DNA of 6,585 nt from contig CALLZA010000916.1 of assembly GCA_937858165.1 (NCBI GenBank), forward strand, positions 1-6,585, written 5' to 3'. Source of the stretch: an uncultured Ardenticatenia bacterium. GTDB lineage: Bacteria > Chloroflexota > Anaerolineae > Promineifilales > Promineifilaceae. Shown here one piece after another: positions 1 through 5,709 of this stretch (within the stretch, counting starts at the first letter, position 1; each line of letters opens with the position of its first letter). A program made the position numbers and the translations under genes. Below the pieces are notes generated by a model, which did not search any database, had not been told where the DNA came from, and saw nothing but the letters and a program-made list of their open reading frames with translations.

Positions 1-137
1 TTGTCAGTCGTAACTGATGTGTGTATTAACAGTGTATTTCGCTGTACGTGATGTTTGACCGCGTCGTGTACATAGTTGGGTGATATGGTGTCTCTAGATG
101 TACTTTTTTTTTTTTTTTTTGTTTTGTTTTTGTTTTT
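1..137. other. Non-genomic read-past-end sequence with poly-T run
   Basis: This stretch lies outside the P7 adapter that follows it, so it cannot be insert. It has about 100 nt of AT-rich, non-coding-looking sequence, then a T run (104-120) continuing as T broken by single G residues to 137. On the opposite strand this reads adapter, then poly-A with sporadic C, then noise. That is what an Illumina read gives after running off the end of a short fragment. An open reading frame beginning at 76 runs through it into the real gene downstream, and its poly-Phe start is an artefact. No promoter or gene should be called here. Confidence 0.93.
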
Positions 138-203
138 CAAGCAGATGACGGCATACGAGATCGAGTACGGTCTCGTGGGTGCGGAGATGTGTATAAGAGA
201 CAG
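138..203 (+). other. Illumina Nextera P7 / i7 / Read 2 adapter
   Basis: Three parts are recognisable. P7 flow-cell sequence occupies 138-161 (one mismatch, T at 146). An 8-nt i7 index occupies 162-169 and reads CGAGTACG, one base from the reverse complement of Nextera N702 as I remember it. The Read 2 transposase adapter occupies 170-203 (mismatches at 180-181). Its last 19 nt (185-203) are the exact Tn5 mosaic end AGATGTGTATAAGAGACAG. Translated in the frame of the downstream gene, the mosaic end gives MCIRDR, a well-known contaminant peptide in databases. Genomic sequence starts at 204. Confidence 0.98.
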
Positions 204-204
204 G

Positions 205-993
205 GACATCCGCGGGCCGCTTGACGTGCGGGGTCAGGTCGACGCGGTGGTCAACATGGCGAGCCTCGCCTCACCGCCGGCCTATCTTGCCCAGCCCATC
301 TTCACCCTGCAGACGGGGTCGACCGGGACGCAGAACGCACTGGACCTCGCGGCGAGACACGACGCCCGCTTCGTCCAGGCGTCCACGAGCGAGGTCTACG
401 GTGATCCACTGGTGCATCCGCAAACCGAGGACTACTGGGGCAATGTCAACCCCATTGGCCCGCGCAGCGTCTACGACGAGGCCAAGCGCTACGCGGAGTC
501 CCTGATCGCTGCGTACGTCCGAGAAGGGCTGAACGGCGGGATCATCCGCATCTTCAACACGTACGGGCCAAGAATGCGCGCGGACGATGGACGCGTCGTC
601 ACGCAGTTCATCTCGCAGGCCCTCGAGGGCGCCCCGCTCACCGTCTATGGTGACGGCAGCCAAACACGCAGCCTCTGCTACGTCTCGGACCTGGTGCGTG
701 GCTTCGTCAGCATGGTCGACTCCGCCGTGTTCGGCCCGGTGAATCTTGGCAACCCTCACGAGCTCACTGTCCTGGAGATCGCAGAGCTGGTCATCGCGCT
801 GGTCGGCTCCTCATCGACTATCGAGCTGCGTGACCTCCCCGAGGACGACCCGAAGCGGCGCAGACCGGACATCACCAGGGCGAGGACCGAGCTAGGGTGG
901 TCCCCCGAGGTGGGCGTCGTCGATGGCCTGTCCGAGACGGTGGAATGGACTCGGCGCACAGAGATTGATGAAGACCTCAGAGCCGCTGTCTGA
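205..993 (+). CDS. UDP-glucuronate decarboxylase-like SDR protein, 5' truncated
   Basis: Extended short-chain dehydrogenase/epimerase of the UDP-glucuronic acid decarboxylase (UDP-xylose synthase) type. The family uses bound NAD to convert UDP-GlcA to UDP-xylose in the cytosol for cell-surface glycans. The 262 visible residues (first whole codon at 205) include the segment QASTSEVYGDP (58-68), the run EDYWGNVNPIG (75-85), the catalytic Y90-DEA-K94 pair, RIFNTYGPRM (115-124), DDGRVV (127-132) and YGDGSQTRSLCYV (148-160). This combination is characteristic of UXS rather than GalE. Roughly 50 N-terminal residues with the GxxGxxG Rossmann loop are missing because the contig joins adapter at 203/204. 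An apparent ATG at 76 or 187 lies in adapter or noise and is not the start. The next gene overlaps its end by 26 nt, suggesting a polysaccharide operon. None of its roughly two dozen Leu codons is TTG, unlike genes further right. Other UDP-sugar epimerases are a less likely alternative. Confidence 0.87.
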   Translation, partial: DIRGPLDVRGQVDAVVNMASLASPPAYLAQPIFTLQTGSTGTQNALDLAARHDARFVQASTSEVYGDPLVHPQTEDYWGNVNPIGPRSVYDEAKRYAESLIAAYVREGLNGGIIRIFNTYGPRMRADDGRVVTQFISQALEGAPLTVYGDGSQTRSLCYVSDLVRGFVSMVDSAVFGPVNLGNPHELTVLEIAELVIALVGSSSTIELRDLPEDDPKRRRPDITRARTELGWSPEVGVVDGLSETVEWTRRTEIDEDLRAAV

Positions 994-1609
994 CGTCCTG
1001 GTTGAAGCAGGCTCGGAGAGTCCGGCCACGACGCTGCGGCTCTCGCGTCGAGACCCCGAAGGCCTCCGCCACTACCTCAACCGGCTCTCCGGCGGTTGTG
1101 TCGTCGACATACGTCCCTCGGGGCCGGTCTTCGGTGAGCTTCCTGCTCGCCGTCCGGGTGCACGACGTGCGCTGGTCCGGGCTCTCTCCCGGCAGTCCCA
1201 ACGAGCGCTCACGGGGCTCACCGTGGTCTTCCTCGCCACGTTGACCGTCTTCTTGGCGTGGTGGGCTTCCCCCGCCCACCGGTTGTCCTGGCCGGGGTTC
1301 ATCGCCAACTCGCTGCTGATCGCCGTGGTCGCCGCCTCGGTCGCCGCCGCGCTGATGGGCCTGCTGCCCTGCACCGGTTTGGTCAGCTCTGACGGGGTCC
1401 ACACCACGAGCCGGTCGGTCGAAGGACGCGTCGCCGCCGGCCTGACCCTGGGCGACACGCTGCTGGCTATCAGTGGCAAGGCCATCCAGACTCACGAAGA
1501 CCTGTTGGCCGCGCTGTCGGGCGACGTCGTCGGCCAGAAGGAAGTCACCCGCGTCCTGCGCGGCGGGCAGGTGCAGGAGTTGGCGGTCAAAATCGGCGAA
1601 CGCGAATAG
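968..1609 (+). CDS. Two-TM membrane protein with PDZ-like C-terminus, possibly a chimeric join
   Basis: From ATG 968 this gives 213 residues. Residues 1-80 are soluble and Arg-rich towards the membrane. Residues 81-101 and 111-134 are hydrophobic and look like two membrane spans. Residues about 153-212 resemble a PDZ domain: the AAGLTLGDTLLAISGKAI stretch (156-173) fits the common ...AGLxxGDxIlaInGxxI core, followed by a hydrophobic-basic strand pattern ending VKIGERE. PDZ domains normally follow a protease or chaperone domain, and none is present. The soluble-plus-two-TM start, directly after a nucleotide-sugar gene, could be the N-terminus of a membrane glycosyltransferase, but I cannot identify it. 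The two halves do not form a family I recognise, so a join around 1385-1435 is suspected. The start is uncertain: it overlaps the upstream gene by 26 nt and has no strong Shine-Dalgarno, though coupling would explain that. An in-frame ATG at 923 is less likely. Confidence 0.55.
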   Translation: MKTSEPLSDVLVEAGSESPATTLRLSRRDPEGLRHYLNRLSGGCVVDIRPSGPVFGELPARRPGARRALVRALSRQSQRALTGLTVVFLATLTVFLAWWASPAHRLSWPGFIANSLLIAVVAASVAAALMGLLPCTGLVSSDGVHTTSRSVEGRVAAGLTLGDTLLAISGKAIQTHEDLLAALSGDVVGQKEVTRVLRGGQVQELAVKIGERE

Positions 1610-1626
1610 AGTAACTGGGAGAAGGG

Positions 1627-1711
1627 CTCACGCAAAGGCGCAAAGGGGCCAAGGCGCTAAGGAAGAATCTTTTCTTCTTTGCGCCTTGGCCCCTTTGCGC
1701 CTTTGCGTGAG
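1627..1711. repeat. Large hairpin-forming dispersed palindrome at convergent junction
   Basis: Two perfect 31-nt inverted arms, 1627-1657 and 1681-1711, flank a 23-nt A/T-rich spacer that can pair partly (AAGAA / TTCTT). Each arm contains CGCAAAGG-like units (CACGCAAAGG, CGCAAAGGGG) and CCAAGGCGC. Translated, one strand gives A-P-L-R-L-C-V, a peptide often mis-annotated at ends of proteins in Chloroflexi, cyanobacteria and planctomycetes, which marks a widespread intergenic repeat class. It lies between the stop of the PDZ-ended gene (1609) and the stop of the REC-GAF-PAS gene (1723 on the minus strand), so its hairpin could act as a bidirectional transcription terminator or 3'-end stabiliser. 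There is no transposase and no evident target duplication. The structure is certain; family identity and function are inferred. Confidence 0.9.
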
Positions 1712-1722
1712 CTCCCTTTCCT

Positions 1723-2958
1723 CTAGAAGACGCGGCCGAGGGTGACGAAGCGGCTGCCGCCTTCGACGAGCGTGACCCGGGCGCGGTAGAGGCCGCCGCC
1801 GATGGCCAGGTCTTGCTCGACGCGGCCGTTGCTGTCGGCCGCGCTCGGCTCAGCCACCATGCGCACCACGTCCACGTGGCTGATGAGGTCCATGATCGGC
1901 CGGCCGATGACGTTGTCGGCCGGCATGGTGAACAGAGCGCGCGCCGCGGCGTTGAGCACCAGCAGCCGGAAGTCCTCGTCCACGACGATGACCGCGTCCT
2001 CGATCTGCTCCACCACCTCGCTCAGCACCGTCCGCTCGCGGGCCAGGCCGTGGAACATGTTGGCGTTGTTGATGGCGATGGTGGCGTAGCCGCCCAGGGC
2101 GGAGAGGGCGCGGGTGTCGTTGCTGTCAAATGATGAGTTCTTCACCTGATTGGTGACGCCCAGCACGCCGATGGGCTTGTTCTGGAGGATAAGCGGCACG
2201 TAGATGAGGGAATTGACCAACAGCGCCGTGTGGGTGCGCTTCCACTGCGAGTCGGCCCCGATGGCGATGGCCCGCTTTGTTTGCAGCACCTTGCCGGCCA
2301 GGCTGTCGGTGACGCGCTTGCGCATGGAGCGCGCCTTGGTGTCCAGGTTCTTGGAGGCGCGGATGTAGAGTTCGCCGCGCTCCTCGTCCAGCAGCATCAG
2401 CGACCCCTCTTCCGCGCCGACGACGTAGACGGCCGCCTCGACCACGCGCTGCAACACCTCTTCCAGATCGAGCGACGACGAGACCGACTTGCCGACGCCG
2501 TAGAGGACGTTTAGCTCCTGCGCCCGCCGCTGCAACTGGGCGTTGCTCTCCATCAGTTGCTCGACCAACTGGTCGCGCTCCTTCTGCAGGCGGTTCTCGC
2601 GCAGCGCCTTGTCGACCGACTCGCTCAGTTCGTCGGCGTCGATGGGCTTGATGATGTAATCCTTGATCCCCAGACGAAAGGCGCGCACGGCCGTGTCTTC
2701 CGACCCCTCGCCGGTGATCAGGATAGCCGGGATGTCGATATTGCGCTCGCGCAGCTTTTGCAGGACTTGCAAGCCGGTCAGCCCGGGCATCTGCTGGTCA
2801 GTGATCATCAAATCCGGCTCTTTGGCAATCGCCAGTTCAAGCCCCATCAGGCCGTCGGAGGCAGTCAGCACCTCGAAACCCTTCGGCCGCAGGATGTTCT
2901 CGACCAGAAAGTCCCGAATATCTTGGGAGTCGTCGATAACCAGTACTCGTTCGTACAT
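1723..2958 (-). CDS. REC-GAF-PAS response regulator / sensor protein
   Basis: Cytosolic signalling protein of 411 residues starting at ATG 2956-2958. Residues 1-118 are a receiver domain with acidic pocket D9/D10, phospho-acceptor D54 (in TDQQMPG), T82 and K104 (in IIKP), so all key residues are intact. Residues 118-150 are charged and probably form a coiled-coil linker. Residues about 160-300 form a GAF domain (SSSLDLEEVLQRVVEAA at its start, VPLILQNKPIGVLGV near its core). Residues 312-410 are PAS-like (EDAVIVVDEDFRLLVLNAAA). There is no DNA-binding, GGDEF, HD-GYP or kinase domain. In many Chloroflexi proteins this PAS is followed by a DHp/HATPase kinase; here the protein ends VTLGRVF, 11 nt before the hairpin repeat. 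It may be a complete phosphorelay protein or a shortened hybrid kinase. It is divergent from the lipoprotein gene. The ligand and partner kinase are unknown. Confidence 0.88.
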   Translation of the reverse strand: MYERVLVIDDSQDIRDFLVENILRPKGFEVLTASDGLMGLELAIAKEPDLMITDQQMPGLTGLQVLQKLRERNIDIPAILITGEGSEDTAVRAFRLGIKDYIIKPIDADELSESVDKALRENRLQKERDQLVEQLMESNAQLQRRAQELNVLYGVGKSVSSSLDLEEVLQRVVEAAVYVVGAEEGSLMLLDEERGELYIRASKNLDTKARSMRKRVTDSLAGKVLQTKRAIAIGADSQWKRTHTALLVNSLIYVPLILQNKPIGVLGVTNQVKNSSFDSNDTRALSALGGYATIAINNANMFHGLARERTVLSEVVEQIEDAVIVVDEDFRLLVLNAAARALFTMPADNVIGRPIMDLISHVDVVRMVAEPSAADSNGRVEQDLAIGGGLYRARVTLVEGGSRFVTLGRVF

Positions 2959-3081
2959 AAAGATCGGTCATCCATCAGGCGAATAGGACAGAGGCGCAAG
3001 TTTACACCTGCGGCCAACCTCAGGCAAACGCCGCGCCCGGCACTTGTCGTTGCCTGGCGTCTGATATAGCATGGCTTGTCT
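2959..3081. promoter_or_regulatory. Divergent intergenic region with short inverted repeat
   Basis: This 123-bp gap separates the start codons of two divergent genes, so it should hold promoters for both. On the plus strand TTGTCG (3044-3049) and TATAGC (3065-3070), 15 nt apart, are a poor promoter match close to the ATG at 3082. No good match is seen for the minus-strand gene. A 7-bp inverted repeat, CAGGCAA (3021-3027) and TTGCCTG (3050-3056), flanks a GC-rich centre and could be an operator or a weak hairpin. The promoter role is inferred from gene orientation; no specific site is proven. Confidence 0.35.
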
Positions 3082-4935
3082 ATGAAGCGCACGTGCAGAC
3101 AACAACCACGCTGGTTATGGGCCGGCGCGCGCCTGCTGGCCGCGCTGCTGGCGCTGGCCGCCTGCCGCCCGGCCGACACCACGCCCCAACCGGGTGGCGT
3201 CGGCGGCATCGTCACGCGCATCGTCGAGCAGATCACCTTCGTCACCAGCACGCCCGACCCGGCCCAGCCGACCGTACCCCAGGAGCCGGTCGTGCTCGAC
3301 GTCAGCCTGAGCGGCACGCTGCCCGATCTTGACCCCGGCCGCGCCGAAAGCGACGCGCAACTCGACCTGGCCCAGAACCTGTTCGCCGGGCTGACTAACT
3401 TCAACCCCGACACCAACGTCATTGAGCCGGAGTTGGCCAGGAGTTGGGAGACGGATGCCAGCGGCCGCACCTGGACGTTCAACCTGCGCGATGACATCTT
3501 CTGGCAGCGTACCGGCAATTCGCTGCCGGGCAGCGAGGAGGCCGTCGCGGTCGAAGCGGTGCGCCCCGTCACCGCCGACGACGTCGTCTTCGCCGTCCAG
3601 CGGCTCTGCGCCCGCGAGGTCGAGACGCCGCTAGCCTTCACGCTCTTCCTCATCGACGGCTGCGAGCGCGTCTTCACCACACTTGAGCCGACAGAGGCCG
3701 ACCGCAACAGTATCGCCATTCGCGCCGTCGATCCGGTCACGCTGGAGATCACGCTGACGCAGCCGGCCGGCTACTTTTTGACGCTGACCAGTATGCCTCT
3801 CTTCCAGCCCGTGCCGCGGGAGTTGGTGGACGAGATGGGTAACGAGTGGCGCAACGCCATCGGCGACTTCGGCGGCGGCTGGCAGACGCCAGAGAACCTC
3901 GTCACCAGTGGCCCCTTCCTGGTCGCGCCCCTGACGACCACCTCGCAACTCCTGGTGCTACACCGTAACCCGCTCTGGCCGCTGGAGCCGCCGGGCAACG
4001 TCGATGCCATCAACGTCGTCTTTCTCGAGGAGGAGCAGGACGCCTACGAGATGTGGCAAGACCGCGGTCTCGACATTGCCCCCTTGCCAACGGCCGAGCG
4101 CGACGCGCTGGCCGCGCGCACGCCGGAGAAGATGCGCGTCATCCCCGACGAGGTGCTGTTCTACCTGGGCTTCAACTTCGACAGCCAGGTCTTCCGCGAA
4201 CCGGAAGTGCGCCGGGCGTTCAGTGCGGCCATCGACCGCCAGCGCATCATCGACGAGCTTTACGATGGCAGCGGCCTGGTCATGCGTCACGCCACCGTGC
4301 CCGGCGTCGTCGCCACCATTCCCGTCGGTGAGGTCGGCGTCGGCTATAGCCCCGACTACGCCGCCGAGCAAATGGCTGCCAGCACCTTCCGCACTTGCCG
4401 CCTGCTGCCGACCATCACCCTGCGCGTCAGCTCGGCCGACCTGTCGTTGCGCCAGGCGGAGATGCTGCGCGATATGTGGGTCGAGGAGTTGGGCTGTCTG
4501 AAGGAGGGCATTAATATCGAGCAGGTGCAGTTTGGCGCGCTGCTGGCCGGCACGCGCCCCGACGCCACCGGCCGGCCCGATATGTGGGAGCTGGCCTGGG
4601 CACCCACCTTCCCCGACGCCCACAACCTGCTGGGCGACCTGCTGCAATGCCAGGATAGCGAGAACCGGCAGAACCGCCAATGCTCTGAGGCGGACACCCT
4701 CTTGCAGCGCGCCGCCACGGCCGTCGATCCCACCGAGCGCGCCGCCCTCTATCGCCAGGCCGAATCGCTGTTCTTCAGCGAGACGGGCGTCTTCCCCATC
4801 GCCCCGCTCTACATCCGCGCCCGGGCCTGGGTCGTCCATGACTGGGTCGGCTTCACGCCCATCGCCTTCGGTGGGCAGCAGTGGGACCGCATCACCCTCG
4901 ATGCCACCCTGAAGGAATTGGAGCGCAGTCGCTAG
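3082..4935 (+). CDS. ABC transporter solute-binding lipoprotein, family 5 (oligopeptide/dipeptide type)
   Basis: Extracytoplasmic binding protein of the SBP_bac_5 (OppA/DppA-like) family, 617 residues from ATG 3082. It would capture peptides or similar solutes for an ABC importer. Residues 1-28 form a lipoprotein signal: basic start, hydrophobic core LLAALLAL, lipobox LAAC with C28 as the lipidated residue. Residues 43-60 (IVTRIVEQITFVTSTPDP) match the linker often found in Chloroflexi binding proteins. Family segments follow: N-terminal strand and DLDP (82-85), LARSW...GRTWTFNLRDDIFW (118-141), VTADDVVFAVQR (163-174), REPEVRRAFSAAIDRQRI (372-389) and WELAWAPTFPDAHN (502-515). A TTG at 3076 is in frame two codons earlier, but ATG is preferred. 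No permease or ATPase genes are adjacent, so partners lie elsewhere. Its stop codon directly touches the rsmG start. The ligand cannot be told from sequence. Confidence 0.92.
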   Translation: MKRTCRQQPRWLWAGARLLAALLALAACRPADTTPQPGGVGGIVTRIVEQITFVTSTPDPAQPTVPQEPVVLDVSLSGTLPDLDPGRAESDAQLDLAQNLFAGLTNFNPDTNVIEPELARSWETDASGRTWTFNLRDDIFWQRTGNSLPGSEEAVAVEAVRPVTADDVVFAVQRLCAREVETPLAFTLFLIDGCERVFTTLEPTEADRNSIAIRAVDPVTLEITLTQPAGYFLTLTSMPLFQPVPRELVDEMGNEWRNAIGDFGGGWQTPENLVTSGPFLVAPLTTTSQLLVLHRNPLWPLEPPGNVDAINVVFLEEEQDAYEMWQDRGLDIAPLPTAERDALAARTPEKMRVIPDEVLFYLGFNFDSQVFREPEVRRAFSAAIDRQRIIDELYDGSGLVMRHATVPGVVATIPVGEVGVGYSPDYAAEQMAASTFRTCRLLPTITLRVSSADLSLRQAEMLRDMWVEELGCLKEGINIEQVQFGALLAGTRPDATGRPDMWELAWAPTFPDAHNLLGDLLQCQDSENRQNRQCSEADTLLQRAATAVDPTERAALYRQAESLFFSETGVFPIAPLYIRARAWVVHDWVGFTPIAFGGQQWDRITLDATLKELERSR

Positions 4936-5655
4936 ATGAGCACCGGCTGGGACAACTTCGCCGCGCAGGCCGCGGCGTTGGGCGCACCGCTCTTGCCGTC
5001 ACAGGTCGTGCAGTTCGCCGCCTATGAGGCGCTGCTGCTCGAGTGGAACGAGCGCATTGCCCTGACGGCCATCCGCGAGCCAGGCCCTCTGCGCGTGCGC
5101 CACTTCCTCGACGCCCTGAGTTGCGCCGCGGCCACCGGGCCGCTGGACGGCCAGAGCCTGATCGACATCGGCAGCGGCGCGGGCTTCCCCGGCCTGCCGC
5201 TGAAAATCCTCTACCCCGATTTGCGCCTGACCCTCGTCGACAGCGTGGCCAAGAAGGCGCGCTTTCTGGAGTTGGTGGCCGCCGAGTTAGGGCTGCGCGA
5301 GGTGACAGTCATCGCCAAGCGGGCCGAGGTGCTGGGGCAAGACCCGATCCACCGCGAGCAGTACGACTGGGCCACGGCGCGGGCCGTGGCCGAGTTGCGC
5401 GTGCTGGCCGAGCTGCTGCTGCCGCTGTGTCGCGTCGGCGGGCGGGTGCTGGCCCAAAAGGGAGGGAGCGCGGCCGAGGAGTTGGTCATCGCCGCCCCGG
5501 CTATCGCCGCCCTGGGCGGCGGCGCGTCGCAACTCATCCCCGTCCAGTTGCCGGAGACAGAAGCCACGCACTACCTGGTCGTCATCGACAAAGCCGCCAC
5601 GACTGACGCACGCTACCCCCGCCGCCCCGGCATCCCCGCCAAGCGACCGTTGTAG
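4936..5655 (+). CDS. rsmG: 16S rRNA (guanine-527 N7) methyltransferase RsmG (GidB)
   Basis: SAM-dependent methyltransferase that makes m7G at position 527 (E. coli numbering) of 16S rRNA in the small subunit; loss gives low-level streptomycin resistance in several bacteria. The 239-residue length is slightly above the usual 205-240. Visible signatures are EWNERIALTAI (36-46), RHFLDAL (55-61), the SAM-binding loop IDIGSGAGFPGLPLKI (76-91), the acidic strand end LVDSVAKKARFL (100-111), YDWATARAVAEL (143-154), K175 in LAQKGG, and the C-terminal YPRRPGIPAKRPL (227-239). The start ATG follows the upstream TAG with no spacer; GGAG at 4920-4923 inside the upstream gene is 12 nt before it and may serve as ribosome site, implying translational coupling. 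It uses TTG for several Leu codons. The gene converges on recF. Confidence 0.97.
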   Translation: MSTGWDNFAAQAAALGAPLLPSQVVQFAAYEALLLEWNERIALTAIREPGPLRVRHFLDALSCAAATGPLDGQSLIDIGSGAGFPGLPLKILYPDLRLTLVDSVAKKARFLELVAAELGLREVTVIAKRAEVLGQDPIHREQYDWATARAVAELRVLAELLLPLCRVGGRVLAQKGGSAAEELVIAAPAIAALGGGASQLIPVQLPETEATHYLVVIDKAATTDARYPRRPGIPAKRPL

Positions 5656-5660
5656 GGGAC

Positions 5661-5709
5661 AGGTTCCAGGTTCCAGGGAAGAGCGCTCTTCCCTAATCCC
5701 TAATCCCTA
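5661..5709. repeat. Tandem 7-mers flanking a palindrome (rsmG/recF junction)
   Basis: Two copies of AGGTTCC (5661-5667, 5668-5674) are followed by a palindrome and then by CCCTAAT units (5691-5697, 5698-5704, partial 5705-5709). The right-hand units overlap the palindrome by four bases and run into the recF 3' end, whose stop codon (5700-5702 on the minus strand) and last two codons lie in the repeat. Low-complexity 7-mer repeats in a convergent gap suggest a slippage-prone intergenic element. I cannot assign a family. Confidence 0.8.
5675..5694. terminator. Perfect 20-bp palindrome, possible bidirectional terminator
   Basis: The core GGGAAGAGCGCTCTTCCC (5676-5693) is perfectly self-complementary and is extended by an A/T pair on each side. 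As RNA it can form an 8-bp stem with a GCGC loop on either strand, between the stops of convergent rsmG and recF. No T-tract follows on either side, so intrinsic termination is only a possibility; 3'-end protection or a protein-binding site would fit equally well. Confidence 0.45.

Noticed and set aside
104..137. Poly-T tract as a rho-independent terminator or eukaryotic feature
   Set aside because: It lies outside the P7 adapter and mirrors the poly-A beyond P5, as expected for reads past the fragment end.
185..203. Tn5 mosaic ends at both edges suggesting a 6.2-kb Tn5-type transposon
   Set aside because: The ends are followed by flow-cell adapters and barcodes, and there is no transposase gene; they come from tagmentation during library preparation.
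1473..1745. Small plus-strand open frame ending in ...APLRLCVSS...
   Set aside because: It is an out-of-frame reading of the PDZ-like tail that runs through the hairpin repeat; the peptide is a known product of translating this repeat class.
3071..3085. Four-codon ATG-GCT-TGT-CTA-TGA reading overlapping the lipoprotein start
   Set aside because: It could be a leader peptide with an ATGA overlap, but it has no clear Shine-Dalgarno and is short enough to be chance.
2865..3752. Minus-strand open frame spanning the divergent gap and both adjacent genes
   Set aside because: It crosses two well-supported genes and their intergenic region and has a Ser/Arg-rich, low-information product, so it is a compositional artefact.
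3958..4839. Long minus-strand open frame (293 codons) opposite the lipoprotein gene
   Set aside because: High GC removes stop codons on the antisense strand; the encoded residues show no domain pattern, while the plus strand has a complete SBP_bac_5 protein.
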